A stretch of DNA of 64,000 bases from Hyalella azteca. Taxonomy: Eukaryota; Arthropoda; Malacostraca; Amphipoda; Hyalellidae. Both the position numbers and the translations under genes were made by a program. The stretch spans positions 165,473-229,472 of the forward strand of contig NW_025944333.1 of assembly GCF_000764305.2 (NCBI RefSeq), given 5' to 3'. The notes under the pieces were generated by a model that made no database searches, was not told where the DNA came from, and saw only the letters and a list, made by a program, of their open reading frames with translations. Shown here piece after piece: positions 1 to 12,600 of this stretch (position 1 is the stretch's first letter; each line of letters begins with the position of its first letter).

Positions 1-978
1 GCATCTTCACAGAACAAAAATTTTGGGACTGATATAAAAATTCAACAGCACCAAATTTTTTCAATAGCGAGAATATTTCTCGCCACCTCGATTTCCGAGT
101 CTTGGCTCCTCGATTCAGCTCGCTCATTTAACGTGCCCTTGTTTACGGTCAATTTCGACTACTTGCGAGAGACTGTCTCTAAAGCGCTGAATATTTCTTT
201 ATGCAATAAAATATACATATTGTATAACTCAGAACATTTTTATTTGAAGTTGTTGCTCCTCAAAAGAGTTGGTTGCTTTGTTTATAATTCAGCGTGATGC
301 AAGCTATTGTTGTATTTACAATAATCAGTAACATGTAGGTTACTGGATTTTTTTGGAATATTTTCAGCTTATCCTTAGTTACACGAGTAAAAAAGAGCGA
401 AATTTTCGCAATTTATCCCTGCACCAACATAAGTCTGTATTTCTTATAGCCTTTTAATCTCTGTTGTCCTTCCCTCTTTCAGCCCAGAAGATAGTGCATT
501 AAATGTAGGTATTGCCGTGGCAAGGATGTCGACAATTTTATTTTAGAAAAGGAGTGTAAGCTAAAGCAATAACTTATCAACTGATTTTTATGTTTAACTA
601 AGTGGATTGACGAACAAAAGAACAGTTCCATTCGTAGAGACATGACAGTATTTTTAAACGTTGGTGGTTAGAGACTTAGAGGAAATGGATGATATATCCC
701 ACATATGCCTCATTTTTTAATCATGAATAACTCAATAATTATGGAAACCGGTTTATTTAAACATCAGTAATTAATGCTTCGATCATTAATTCTCTGTAAT
801 CACCCGCTAACCACGAATTTAACCTAAACAAATATTTAATAGCAACGTAAACGTCAAGTATATTCATAATACTTTCATCGAAAAGTTGAATTTTGTATAG
901 TGTTCGTCATCCAAAAACAGACTTCAAAATTTATTCGGAAAAGATTCTACGCCTCGGAGGCGATGCTTTACACACCAG

Positions 979-1121
979 GAGCCATACTTTCAAAACTCGC
1001 TAAGTGAACGTAAGTACTTACGCTCTATTTTCTTGTCTATGAATGGTGGATTTTGCTTGAAAGGCTGTCAATGATTGGCTGATGAACTTACGATCTCTTA
1101 AATTTTTTTGAAAGTATAGGC
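979..1121. mobile_element. MITE with CCAG target duplication (copy 1)
   Basis: A 143-bp element bounded by CCAG at 975-978 and CCAG at 1122-1125. Its ends are inverted: the left end reads gagccatactttcaaaa and the complement of the right end reads ggcctatactttcaaaa. No coding capacity. The ends resemble those of the MITE at 27369-27618, which also sits between CCAG repeats, so they look like one family. The superfamily is not identified. Confidence 0.6.
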
Positions 1122-1253
1122 CCAGGCTCTGTTAGCGCGGAGGATAAAGTTCTTATAAAGTAAGTTCACACAATAGTGTGAATTACTTTTCCCACGTAGC
1201 ACTGATGCACCTTTTTCATGGTCAAAATGGGTCAAGCTGACCTACACAAGCGA

Positions 1254-1430
1254 AAAAATGTAACTCAGTACTCACTGCAGTGAGTGACAGAGAGCGCATT
1301 TTCTAGTCGACGAAAACGTGAAGTCACGGACGGACAGGCAGACGGACATCAGACGGACAGACGGACGGACAGACGGACATGTCGAGCACAATGGTGCATT
1401 TTTTCCATAAATGAGAAAATGCACTAAAAA
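1254..1430 (+). repeat. GACG-rich dispersed repeat, copy 1
   Basis: First of four copies of one interspersed repeat. Layout: an entry block with the palindrome cactgcagtg, then gacagagagcgc, then cgtcgacgaaaacgtga, then a variable run of gacggaca units, then gcgagcacaat and a hairpin made of tgcattttttccat and atgagaaaatgca. The gacggaca run differs in length between copies. No open frame is shared by the copies. Confidence 0.75.
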
Positions 1431-2586
1431 GTGCATCACCATAGTCGTGCTCCTTACTCGCGCCATCCAAAATTACTCTCTTAATTATTATTATTAATTT
1501 AGTAATTAGACAAAGCAAGTAATTTATCAGTAAATAAGTTAGTAATTATTTAGTGATTAAGTAATTAAGTTAGTAATTATTTAGTTATTAACTAATTTAT
1601 TTAGTAATTATTAAGTAATTAACCTCTATTTCCGCCACATTGCTATGTAAGATAATAAATAATAGACTGAAATTATCATTAACTTGAATTTAATATAAAA
1701 TATTTCCAAGTTCTTTTAACTCAGCTTCATCACTGACTAATCAACTAATATTTTCTATAGGATTTCTACACCGGGCTATGAACTAAACCGTCATGATCGT
1801 CCCATCATTTCTCCTTTAACATCCACTTATAATTCATAATCATTTAGATTTTAACGTCAGCTTTGTATTTCTGATGACGCACGCATCGCATTATCTTCAC
1901 TCGTATATGTAGGTTAACATAGCCCCTGTTAACGACAGTTTTCATGGTCTAAAATGACCGAGCATTTTAATATTGCTCTCTGTCAATAATGTTGGACAAT
2001 TTATTGTTAAAATCGCACGGATGTAAAGAAAGAGCCTCTCGACTTGCATGAAAGCACAATCTTAAAAAATTGTTAGCTAGAATAATTTTAATAAATTTAT
2101 ATTTTAATAATTTAAACCCTTTTGGTTAAAATGTATTTGATAAATCTTTTAAAAATGTTATTAAGGTTCTGCGGTGGCGCTCCGATGAATAATAATACAA
2201 CTGCTTTTCATGATAATACACACATTGGATGAATTTTATCTTGCAATATTCAGCTAAATTTAATTTAGGCAACTCTTTGTTGACAATTGTAAAAATGAGC
2301 TAAAAAAGCATTAATGGGCGACAGTGTAGGGATTAAGGCATCAGGCCTTAACATGATTAATCCACCTCTTCAATCTAATGCAGTTTCTGAACATAACTCA
2401 ATTTAGGGCTAATTTCTGGTGTATAATTTCAATCCGCGAGCCTTCAATTCACCGTTGGCAAGCTGGGTAATTATTTAAATTTCCCACAAGTGTTTATTTA
2501 TATAAACGTTCCTGACCCTAGTTTTGCAATCCTTCAAAAAGACAAAAGAAAGGAGAAGATTAGCGTCCGTCTGACAGCGTAAATTA

Positions 2587-2655
2587 TGTGTGGTCTATAT
2601 GAGAGTTATGCGTGGTCTATATGAGAGTTATGCGTGGTCTATATTAGAGTCCGTA
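2587..2655. repeat. 22-bp tandem repeat, about 3 units
   Basis: The unit gtggtctatatgagagttat plus two bases repeats about three times. The open frame over it is a by-product of the repeat. Confidence 0.7.
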
Positions 2656-3229
2656 CCAAGTTCAGTTCACTACTTTTTCTTGAGACTTCAATTCTCTGGA
2701 GTTAAACGAATACAAATTTCATTCGCTGTGCACTTCTCTGCACGGCTTGGGATTCCTGCATATAAAATAAAGATGTTAGCTATCTTTCTGGTGCCAGATT
2801 CTTGCATATAAAATAAAATCGTTAGTCAGATCGAAAGAATGAAGGTACGTCCTGAATAATTTAAAATAAATTTATTCGAGCGTTTTATCTTGTAGACTGA
2901 GTCAGGAATAAGTAATCAAATATTCCGCGGTGACTTCAGTGTTTTACTCCTTAAATAAAGCAATATCTGTGGCATGCTTTCAGTTAAGAATTCGAGTTAT
3001 AGGTCCGACATTCATGGTACTAGAATCGTTTGTTTACCCATTTTCTGTGTCTAAGACTCGTTGTGGTTGTTAACTTCAAAATAAATAATTATAAAGATAT
3101 CTTACAAAACAATCACTTATTTCCCCCTTTTAAACAACAGTAATCAAAATTATAAAGTCTATGTGTCAGTCCTATTTGTCAATAATTGTAATGAGAAATA
3201 AATGCATTGAGAAAAAATTAGGTACTTAA

Positions 3230-3500
3230 GGGGACCTACTGATAATTTTGATAACTTCTATAGTTATTATCCGATTGACATGAAACTTCACATACATACG
3301 TAAAATGTAAAAAGAAAAACATTTTAATCTAATTACTTAAACAACTCTCCCACCCGCTTCCCTTTAAAGAGACGTCATGAACGTAAATATTGGCGTACAG
3401 CGATGGCAGTGGTACCATTGGAAAGAGCAGAATTCCAGCTTTCAGATGAGCACAAAAACCGAAAAACGCCAGAATTGAAAATTTTAGGCAGCAGGTCCCC
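3230..3500. mobile_element. MITE flanked by TTAA
   Basis: A 271-bp element with inverted ends, ggggacctactg on the left and the complement of cagcaggtcccc on the right, bounded by TTAA at 3226-3229 and 3501-3504. TTAA duplications are typical of piggyBac-type insertion, so a piggyBac-derived non-autonomous element is likely. No transposase frame is present. Confidence 0.6.
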
Positions 3501-3761
3501 TTAATAAGTATCCTACCTCACCGAAGTTCAATTAGAAAATGAACAAACGGATCAAGACACTGGGCTCGAGAGAGATGCTAAAAGTATTCATAATAATAAA
3601 ACTATATAAAAACACAGAGAATCCTACCGGACTTCCATAAACAAACAAACAAAATGAAAGTATTTTATAAACAAATGCATCAAGTTACACGGCTGGGAGA
3701 GATCCTGCAAGCCATGTTCCAGTCCCACTCACGATTGGGACAGTAAGACCAAACCTAAAAA

Positions 3762-3911
3762 ATATAACTCAGTACTCACTGCAGTGACAGAGAGCGCAGT
3801 TTTTCGTCGACGAAAACTTGAAGCCACGGACAGACAGACAGACGGACAGACAGACGGACATGGCGAGCACAATAGTGCATTTTTTTCCATAAATGAGAAA
3901 ATGCGCTAAAA
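3762..3911 (+). repeat. GACG-rich dispersed repeat, copy 2
   Basis: Same layout as the copy at 1254-1430, with a shorter gacagacggaca run. It lies directly head-to-tail with copy 3. Confidence 0.75.
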
Positions 3912-4063
3912 ATGTAACTCAGTACTCACTGCACTGAATGACAGAGAGCGCGTTTTCTCGTCGACAAAAACGTGATATCACGAACAGACGGACGGACGGA
4001 CGGACAGACGGACATGGCGAGCAAAATAGTGCATTTTTCAATAAATGAGAAAATGCGATAAAA
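3912..4063 (+). repeat. GACG-rich dispersed repeat, copy 3
   Basis: Third copy, fused in tandem to copy 2. The shared aaaatgtaactcagtactca block marks the junction, which suggests local tandem duplication or insertion of one copy next to another. Confidence 0.75.
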
Positions 4064-4625
4064 AGTCCATATAAAAAATAGTCATTATTATAAATCTTTC
4101 TGGCAACACATCATTTATATTTATTCAAATTATATTAACCAAAATTTGTTTTGTACCAGACATAATCGTTTGTTATGGACCATTTGTATCATCAGTATAA
4201 TTAACTAATGTTTTTAATGTGCTTTAGAAGCAACATTACGTTTACTCACAAAATTTGCTTCATGTATGTCACGCTTAGTCTTGTGCCGCTCACGATGCCT
4301 GGAAAAAAGCTTTTCGAGCTGTGGTCAATTTCATCAAACGTAGAATTTCTGTACAGCTGCGTGTAATCTGCCTGGAAAATAATTTTTTGTCTGTATATCG
4401 ACACTGTTATTAGAAAATATGATATAATATTTCTATAGTTTTGTAATAGAGTATTTTTAATTTTCAGATTTCCAATGCGTAAGACGTGGGCAACCCTAGC
4501 GCCGTTAATTACACTGCAGAACAATATATGTACATATATGTTTATAAATTATTATTAGATGGCATGATTTACTTGTTTACACACGTGCGATTGATGACCG
4601 GAGAATTCGTTGGTTTATATTATCA

Positions 4626-4671
4626 GGGAGTATATATATATGTATATATAAATATATATATAATATCAGAC
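4626..4671. repeat. AT-rich microsatellite
   Basis: An imperfect (TA)n run broken by single g and a bases. Confidence 0.8.
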
Positions 4672-6843
4672 GATTCTCAGACAATGCCAAGGTTTCGCTC
4701 CCATCCGCTAAGGTTTCTGTCGTCCATGATTACGCCACGCCATCCTGGAGAAAACATTGCACATTAATTGAGTAGGACTGATAAATGATAAAGAATTGAG
4801 GCTAGAAACATCTTATATGACAAGTTTTACGCTAATAATTAGGTTGCAGGACAACTAGGAGTCTTTTATGCGAGTAAGAAAGGGAAATTTTCTGAATAAA
4901 TCGTTGCTAAACTTAAATCGATATTTATTAGAACATTTCAATCTCTTCAATCTCTTCCTTTTCAAGCCAAGAAGACAGTGCATTAAATATCAGCATTGCA
5001 GTTGCATGGCTATCGACATTTTTGTTGTAGAAAAGAAGTGATATTGAAAACTGGTTGTCAAGAAGTGATAAGAAAACTTGTTGCAAGCACCTGGTTTTTA
5101 AGTATAACTGAATGGAGTGACGAACAAAAGAACAGTTAGAATTTTAATATAATTTTTATGCTTTGATGTTTGGGGGAAATGTGTGTTATATGCCGTCATT
5201 AGCCAATATAAGACATAATTTAGTTCATACGTCACCAGAGCCAGAGCGACTGCTGGGCCAGAGGAGCCAGAGCTGCCCGCCCACTGAACAACTGTCGCTA
5301 ATTCTAATAAAAATTATCTTGCCGATTTCCGTCAAAGACTCACAATAGAAATTCATAAGTCGAGAAAATTCATAAGTTGAGAAATTCTGCCCAAGCTGTC
5401 CTTTCCAGTAGCGTTTATTTTTAATAACGCCAGAGATGTTGCAGTGACAATCCCAATCCAATGAGAGCAGAATCATTGATATTGGAAACTGCTGTACTTA
5501 TACAAAAATATCTTGCCTGTGTATAGATTATTAGAATTATTAACTTCGCATTGCCTATAACACGATCTCATATTATTACTGATAAGTATTGAACGTTATA
5601 ATAAACTATTTATAGCGCTGTATTATACGTCAGGTAGCACGTTGAGAAGGCCATCTCGTAAAAAGTTATCGGTATTCAAGTTATTGCATTTCTTTTCGGA
5701 AATCAGACCTCAATTCAAACGGTCCGGCAAGAGCGTGCATAAAAAAGTTTTCCATTACCTGAAGGGCTTTCGGTGTGCCAATATCGCAAAAAGATACCAT
5801 GAAAATTTCTCAATTTTAAAACTGCGAATTTGAAACTACATTTCATGTTCATCTTTGATTAAAATAATAATCGATACGTTGATTTCAATGAAGAGTTTGA
5901 ACAACGTATTGACGCACAAAGAATTAGACTCAACAATTGTACATTTTTTTATTCAGTTGGTCGTTATCACCTTTATTACAGTATACAGTACGTATCTAAC
6001 TTAAAAGCTTTTAATTTAAACTATGAAATTAGGAATAAAAAAGTTATAATTTCGTACGTAGATACCAGCAAACAATTTCCTGTTATTAGCGTGACATCGA
6101 GTTATATCCTGACTAAATATTTGTTGTTGTGTTATATAATACTTTTAAACTTACACTTTTATTTCAGAATTTTATATGAATTTTTGGATGCATATGTTAC
6201 AGTTTCATGATAATTTTATTTTAATTCTAAGTTCTCCTGTTGAATTTTCATGGAAAAATCAAGAAATAACCGAATGATATATATAGCAGCATAATTTACA
6301 AGACAAATGATTTAAAGTTTCATCGTGAAGAATAAATTAATACAGAAGCATAGGAATTAACAAATGATAATTTTGGCATAAACTAAATTGTTAGATCTCG
6401 GATATTCTATCTAGATGCGAGGACCTATTTTAGGTCACTCGAAATTATCAAAAAGCCGTGCTAGAAAATAAAAAGCCAATAGATTAGTTGAAAACAATAT
6501 AAGATATTATTTATATTTAAACATTATATTTATTATACAGTATTATGTGAACGAAGTTGTTCAGTTGCAGAAAATTGTCCATCACATGTACAAATGCATT
6601 TGTGAAATTCATTGTCGCATTGAGTGAAAAACTTATCAATAGTTTTGAAATCATATTGATTTTTTGGGGTGCAATTTTGATTCTGTTTTCATTAGAAACG
6701 AGCATTCCATTCCCAGAAATTCCGTCTAGATATCCAAGCTACCATTTTCCCGAGGAATGAATTTTGTAGAGTTTCATGTTAGGATTTCCTTACATTTTAA
6801 AATCGTGTTCGTGGTGTAGTGCGGATTTTTCTAGTAATATCAG

Positions 6844-6915
6844 GGCCCGAATAAAGTTTCGTTGCTGCGTGCAAAGTTTTACACGAAAAAGTTTTGACGA
6901 AAGTTTTATTGTGCT
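6844..6915. mobile_element. Possible very short MITE
   Basis: The ends are inverted and related: gggcccgaataaagtttcgt on the left, and the complement of acgaaagttttattgtgctc on the right. They are broadly like the ends of the CCAG MITE family. Flanking duplication is unclear (CAG and CCAAG), so this call is weak. Confidence 0.35.
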
Positions 6916-7506
6916 CCCAAGTTTTCATTGGTAACATTTTTTGGAAGAGAAGCTGAAACCAAGCTTAGCATTGCTTTTTACTTATAATCATGAATATCAT
7001 ACAATAAATGACTTACAGGCTGCAAAGTCATTTTGCGTTCACTGCAGTATTTTCCCTTTAGTTCCATTAAGAAAATTTAAAGCTTAGTCTAATTCATCGC
7101 AATTATCAATGAATGGGAAAATGATCATCTCGTTGTGTGGTTGTTTTATTTAATTTTTATATTAAAAAATTCACGGGCCTTCCATGTGTGCAAATTGGGT
7201 GCCTATAGAAAAAAAACTTTTCGTAAGTCAAAGACAATGATACGCTTTGCTTGATAATATAACAACTAATCTCGTTTATAACGAGATATAACTCGCTTAC
7301 AACTAATATTTCGTGACTAACACCTGCCACAAGCAGGCTGTTCACAAATGCTGGTACACCGATCAGGGCAAATCGAAAATGGAGTACCTAATAAAATGGT
7401 GAAACTCACTCACAATTTAGTAAATTATAAGAGAATTTCACAGTCTTAATTCACTCGCATACTCTGAAAGATGAATGGGTCATATTATGCAAATAATGAC
7501 TCACTT

Positions 7507-7648
7507 TTTTGCTCATTTTATCAATTATGGAAAAAAGGCGCTATTGTGCTCGTCACGTCCGTCCGTCCATCTGTCTGTCCTTGACTTCACGGACGGACGA
7601 GAAAATACTCTGTTACTCACTGCAGTGAGTACTGAGTTATATTTTTTA
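7507..7648 (-). repeat. GACG-rich dispersed repeat, copy 4 (inverted)
   Basis: Complement of the copies at 1254 and 3762: the hairpin block comes first, then a short gtccgtcc run, then the cactgcagtg palindrome and gagtactgagtta. Confidence 0.75.
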
Positions 7649-9359
7649 CCACAATGCTTGCAGAAAGCGGACGTAGCGCTGACCTGCATTTTTTACCGAG
7701 CCAAGTGGTAGAATGACCCACACAACAGCAATAAAGTGCATCGCGATTTGGACAAAGTCTCTATTTCTCTGAGTGTACATGTGTAAAAAGTTATTTCCGT
7801 AGCATTTGCTATGAATATTTCATTTCTTCTTGACTGGAAACGCGCTACATGGAGAAAATTGTACACAATTGTTCCCCGTGAATAATGATCTAAAATTGTT
7901 AAATATTTGGGGCAAACGTGCAGTGATTGTAAATAAATACCTGTTATAATAATAAAAAAATCAAATTGTTATTTCATATACAACCTCTCTTACTCATCGA
8001 ATTGCACTCTAAGCATTGAAGCTGCTCAAGTAACTGAACTGTCAGCTCTAAAACTGAAGAATTTAATTTTGTCTAAGCATTATATTATGTTCTAGGAAAT
8101 GGATGCGGAATTCATCCACAAAATCCTGATCATGAATTGTTGTTGATTTCATTAAATACCCCTTAAAATTTATTAGTTTAAGTATATGAAAAGCATATAA
8201 AAACATCATAAAATCAAAAATTTGCACATAAAATTATTCCGCAAATCCCGCAAAAAATTCCTAGTTCTATATCCAAGTATGATAATTTTTTTTGCTCATA
8301 TTTTTAAACCCTCGGGCATGAATGTTCCCAAATCAATAACAATTTCTCCTTTAGGTCCCTCCTAGATCATTCTCTTCAAGTCCATTAAGTCATTGTAATA
8401 TTTTGTCGAATCTTGTGTCTTTTTATAATAATGTCACAAAGAGATCTTCTCCTATAAGTCTCTCAAAAATTTCTGATTGCTACTCCTACAAATATCATCT
8501 CGTCAAAATCCAATAACAATCGTTTCTCTACCCGCGTCAGTGCGTCTCAAAGATCTATGACGGTAGCAAAGATTTAGGCGAAATTGGAACAGAAATTTTC
8601 GAGAAAATTAGTGCTTTTGTATCATAAAAAGAACCTTAACAGAGTGCGCATCTCTAACATGTCTTAAGGGTCTGACATCAAAGTGGCACTAGTGCATGCA
8701 CAAACATATACATACATATCAAAAAGCAGGAATTGAATTAATAAAAGAAACGTTAATAACAGTGAAATAAATTTCTCTTTAAATCGAGTAATAATAGCTC
8801 ACCGCTTGGTTATCAAGAAGCGGTAATATTTCTCAATAAAGGTTCAAAATTTTTCTATATATACAGCAAAATTGAGACTAAATTCACGTCTAGGCGTTTC
8901 AGTTTTTTCCGTGTATTCATTGGCGTTTCAGTCAGTGATCGAGTCCCGTAGATCAAGTTACTACACGCGAAAAATCACATATTTCAGCCCAAAAGTAGAA
9001 ATTGCAATAACCAAAATAAATATAAATAACGAAGACATTTGAATTTATGAAGGGTGCATCATTGCGGCAGAGCTCAGCACAAATCGTTTGTTAGCTGAAG
9101 ATGAGACGTGATGAATTTCTACCGAATTTTTTTGTGACAGGTACTTTAATAACAAATTTAATTTATGCACTATAATTATAAATAATTGAAAACATTTAAA
9201 TTGATATCATTCCACACGGAAAATAGCGTGTTAAACAGAACAGTATATTCAAGTAACTGCTGGAACAAACAAACTTAGCAAATACTTAGCAACTTCAATC
9301 TTGCCTTGTGCACTCATTCGTTATAAAATACAAAATGTAACACACCGAAATTATTAAAT

Positions 9360-9365
9360 TTTATT
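9360..9365 (-). promoter_or_regulatory. Candidate polyadenylation signal for the IR gene
   Basis: AATAAA on the minus strand, about 180 nt after the receptor stop codon. The position suits a short 3' UTR. Such hexamers are common in AT-rich DNA, so this is tentative. Confidence 0.35.
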
Positions 9366-9544
9366 TTAAAATTAAGGTCATTTGACTTGCAATACTTTAA
9401 TGAACCTGAAGGTATGGACACAGACTGAGACGAACGCCTTCGTGAAACATCTACGAACTACGGACGGATGCGAGCCGTTATGGCATTGCCAGTACATAAA
9501 TAATTTAACGTCAATTGAATTCTTGTTTGATTACTACTGTGAAT

Positions 9545-9688
9545 CTACAGTTCTATGTTTTTTTTCGCTGTACACCTCACGTAGATTAATTCAGCTGTGA
9601 AGACAACGAGCGCCAGCAGTAAGCCGCTGCCAAGCATCATGAAAGGTCCCTGTAGGTGCGCCAACAGCAGCACTCGAACGTCCGATCC
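9545..9688 (-). CDS. IR exon 5 (M4 and C-terminus)
   Basis: Acceptor cttgcgcag, phase 0, following QDT of exon 4. It encodes the M4 helix (MMLGSGLLLALVVFTAELIY) and a short tail ending NIEL before TAG. Too short to stand out as an open frame on its own. Confidence 0.85.
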   Translation of the reverse strand, partial: GSDVRVLLLAHLQGPFMMLGSGLLLALVVFTAELIYVRCTAKKNIEL

Positions 9689-12600
9689 CTGCGCAAGATT
9701 TTAGCATCATCATACAATAATATACATCCTCGTACAATGTTAGAGTGACATCATTTAATTTACATGCAGTGCGAGAGTCAATATAATGTGTAATGTAGCG
9801 TGGCATCAAACATAAATTACATTATCCTATATAATATTATAGTGACATCATACAATATACTGCAGTGCGAGAGTGACTATAATATGTAATATAACGTGGC
9901 ATCAAACATCAATTACATTATCCTATATAATATTATAGTGACATCATACAATATATTGTAGTGCTAGAGTGACTATAATGTGTAATATAACGTGCATGGC
10001 ATCAAGCATCAATTACATTATCCTATATAATATTATAGTGACATCATACAATATCTTGCGGTACGAGAGTGAATATAATATGTAATGTAGCGTGGCGTCA
10101 TACAACAATATATATTATAATATAATCTTAGAGTGACATTTACAATATTTTGCTGTTTGAGAGTCAATATAATGTTTAATTATACGAACTAATTAGAAGT
10201 GTAATTTTATGGAGCCACTAATTGTTGTAAAACTGCAAGTTGTGAGTGTCTAATAGATGTTCAATATTATTATTAGTTGATTAAAAAGTTTACTGTGAAC
10301 TGCAGTTCTTATAGAGAGAAGATATATACATGAGATCTAAGATTTACATTTGTACAAATTCAATTTGTTATTGTCAAGTTATGCAACGGATAACTGACTC
10401 TGAATAACCAAGTTTCATAGGCTACTCACTGTATCCTGGCTGGGTGTCTCAACCATGTGCTCCTTGTAGAGCTTGTAGGAGATGCCGGATTCTACGAGAC
10501 GCTGGAGAGCCTCAGAAATAAAGGCCGTGTATGCCGTGTTTTTGGGCAGGATCCATGATATGTAGCTAGGATACACCTGGTGTAAATAGAGACTGTCTCA
10601 TAATCCTTGTAATGTAGCTAGGATACACCTGGCGTAAATAGAGACTGACTCATGATCCTTGTAATGTAGCTAGGATACACCTGGCGTAAATAGAGACTGT
10701 CTCATGATCCTTGTAATGTTGCTAGGATACACCTGGTGTGAATAGAGACTGTCTCATAATCCTAGTAATGTAGCTAGGATACACCTGGCGTAAATAGAGA
10801 CTGTCTCATGATCCTTGTAATGTAGCTAGGATACACCCGGCGTAAGTAGAGACTGTCTCATGATCCTTGTAATGTAGCTAGGATACACCCGGCGTAAATG
10901 AAGATTCGTTAACTGTCCATCATATAAATATGAGAAAAGTCGAACAAGCCCCTGATGAACGTCATTAATACTTACAAAAAAATCTGATGAATATAATGTA
11001 CAACTGGCGATCATCTGATGTAGGTACACATTATTTACGTACATCTTATGTAGGTACACATTATTTACGTACATCTGATGTAGGTACACATTATTTACGT
11101 ACATCTGATGTAGGTCACATTATTTACGTACATCTGATGTAAAGACACACTATTTAGAAATATTGTATGAACGAGCACTTTATTTACGTAATCTGAAACA
11201 TGTTCGAATTAAAAAATTATTCTTGATAAATAATTGCCTTCATTTCTTTTCCGTTAAATAGTGGACTCCCACGCAGGTGCCTTGTTGCCTTCATCACTTC
11301 ATAAAATGAGTGAGACTATTAAAATAGCGATGAATTTATGGCCCTTGTGTGGGTCATCCTGACCCAGTTTTTACCTGACAAAAGGACGGATCACTGCTCC
11401 GTGCAGAAGGTGAGTTACCATATTCTACAGTGTGACTCATTAATTTTTCTGAGTGATACAGCATAAATGAGGTCTCGGACTCACCGTCTCACGCTCGGAC
11501 TCACCGTCTCACGCTCGGACTCACCGCCTCACGCTTGGATTCACCGTCTCATGCTCGGACTCACCATCTCACGCTCGGACTCACCGTCTCACGCTCGGAC
11601 TCACCGTCTCACGCTCGGACTTACCTTCTCACGCTAGGACTCATCGTCTCACGCTCGAACTCGCCGTCTCACGCTCGGACTCACCGTCTCACGCTCGGAT
11701 TCACCGTCTCGCTCTCGGACTCACTGTCTCACGCATGAAGTACGTAGACTCGCCCAAGTTAGCTTCATGTCGCTCGAGGAAAAGGTACGAATAAGCGTCG
11801 AGTACAGCGTGCGTTCCGGCATAGAGTCCAGGAAATGTGGTGTTGAACGTGTAGTTATATTCGTTAGGAACCAAGTCAATTCTTTCGCCCAGTGTCCTGA
11901 GCGCCGGATCTTCCGATGTCTGCATTGCGTTTGTTAAGAAGTCGCCATAGTCTACGTGAAGAATCCTGGCAAAATAATCTTGTAATTTAAAAAATATGAT
12001 ATTGTTTCATAATTTTTTAAAATTTTTGTGAAATTTTTGTGAAATTTTTTGAATATTTTTTAAACTTGTAACGGTGTCACGTTAGTACACAATTGTTTGA
12101 ATCTATGCACATTTATATTATTACTCAGCAATACAAAAATTGTTTGGAAATTCAGACTGTGGTTATTTCGGTGCAGAATTCATTGTAAGTATCGTACGTC
12201 AGGACGATACTTTGTAGAATCTTGAAAAATGTCAAAAGCCCTTTATTGCAGGGGGACCATATATTTGCAAAACTCGTTTCCTGCTAATGCACGAATTAAA
12301 CTTGAATTTCATAGATAAGCGAAAATTATTTAATTGCAAAATCGATCACAAAATACACAAAATTAATTAATTAGGGCAAAAATACCTTAAATTAGAAGCC
12401 ACAAGATCTTCGACTGTTAAAATCTTGTCCAGGGATCGAGGTACGGTGAGGCAGGCTACCAAGTTCGAAGTGTACGCGGACAACAAAACAAAGGACGACA
12501 GCTGCCAACACGACATCCACATCATCACCCATGACTGGCTAATCTTTTTCGTGTGATCCACTTCAAGAATTGATGACATGATCTGGCATACAAGGATTAG

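Larger units (their letters stand above)
1..9359. other. Non-coding flank downstream of the IR gene
   Basis: AT-rich sequence with no open frame that looks like protein. It holds the MITEs, the GACG-rich repeat copies and the short tandem repeats listed separately. Outside those I see nothing I can name. Short open frames here are AT-rich or fall inside repeats. Confidence 0.6.

Noticed and set aside
10826..11104. 92-codon minus-strand frame with MYVNNVYLHQ repeats
   Set aside because: It arises because a 30-bp repeat keeps frame; it lies in an intron and runs into the acceptor array.
11475..11734. CRISPR-like array of 20-bp repeats, or a 67-codon Ser/His-rich frame
   Set aside because: No spacers between units, and the window is a eukaryotic genome. 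The unit is a copied donor site.
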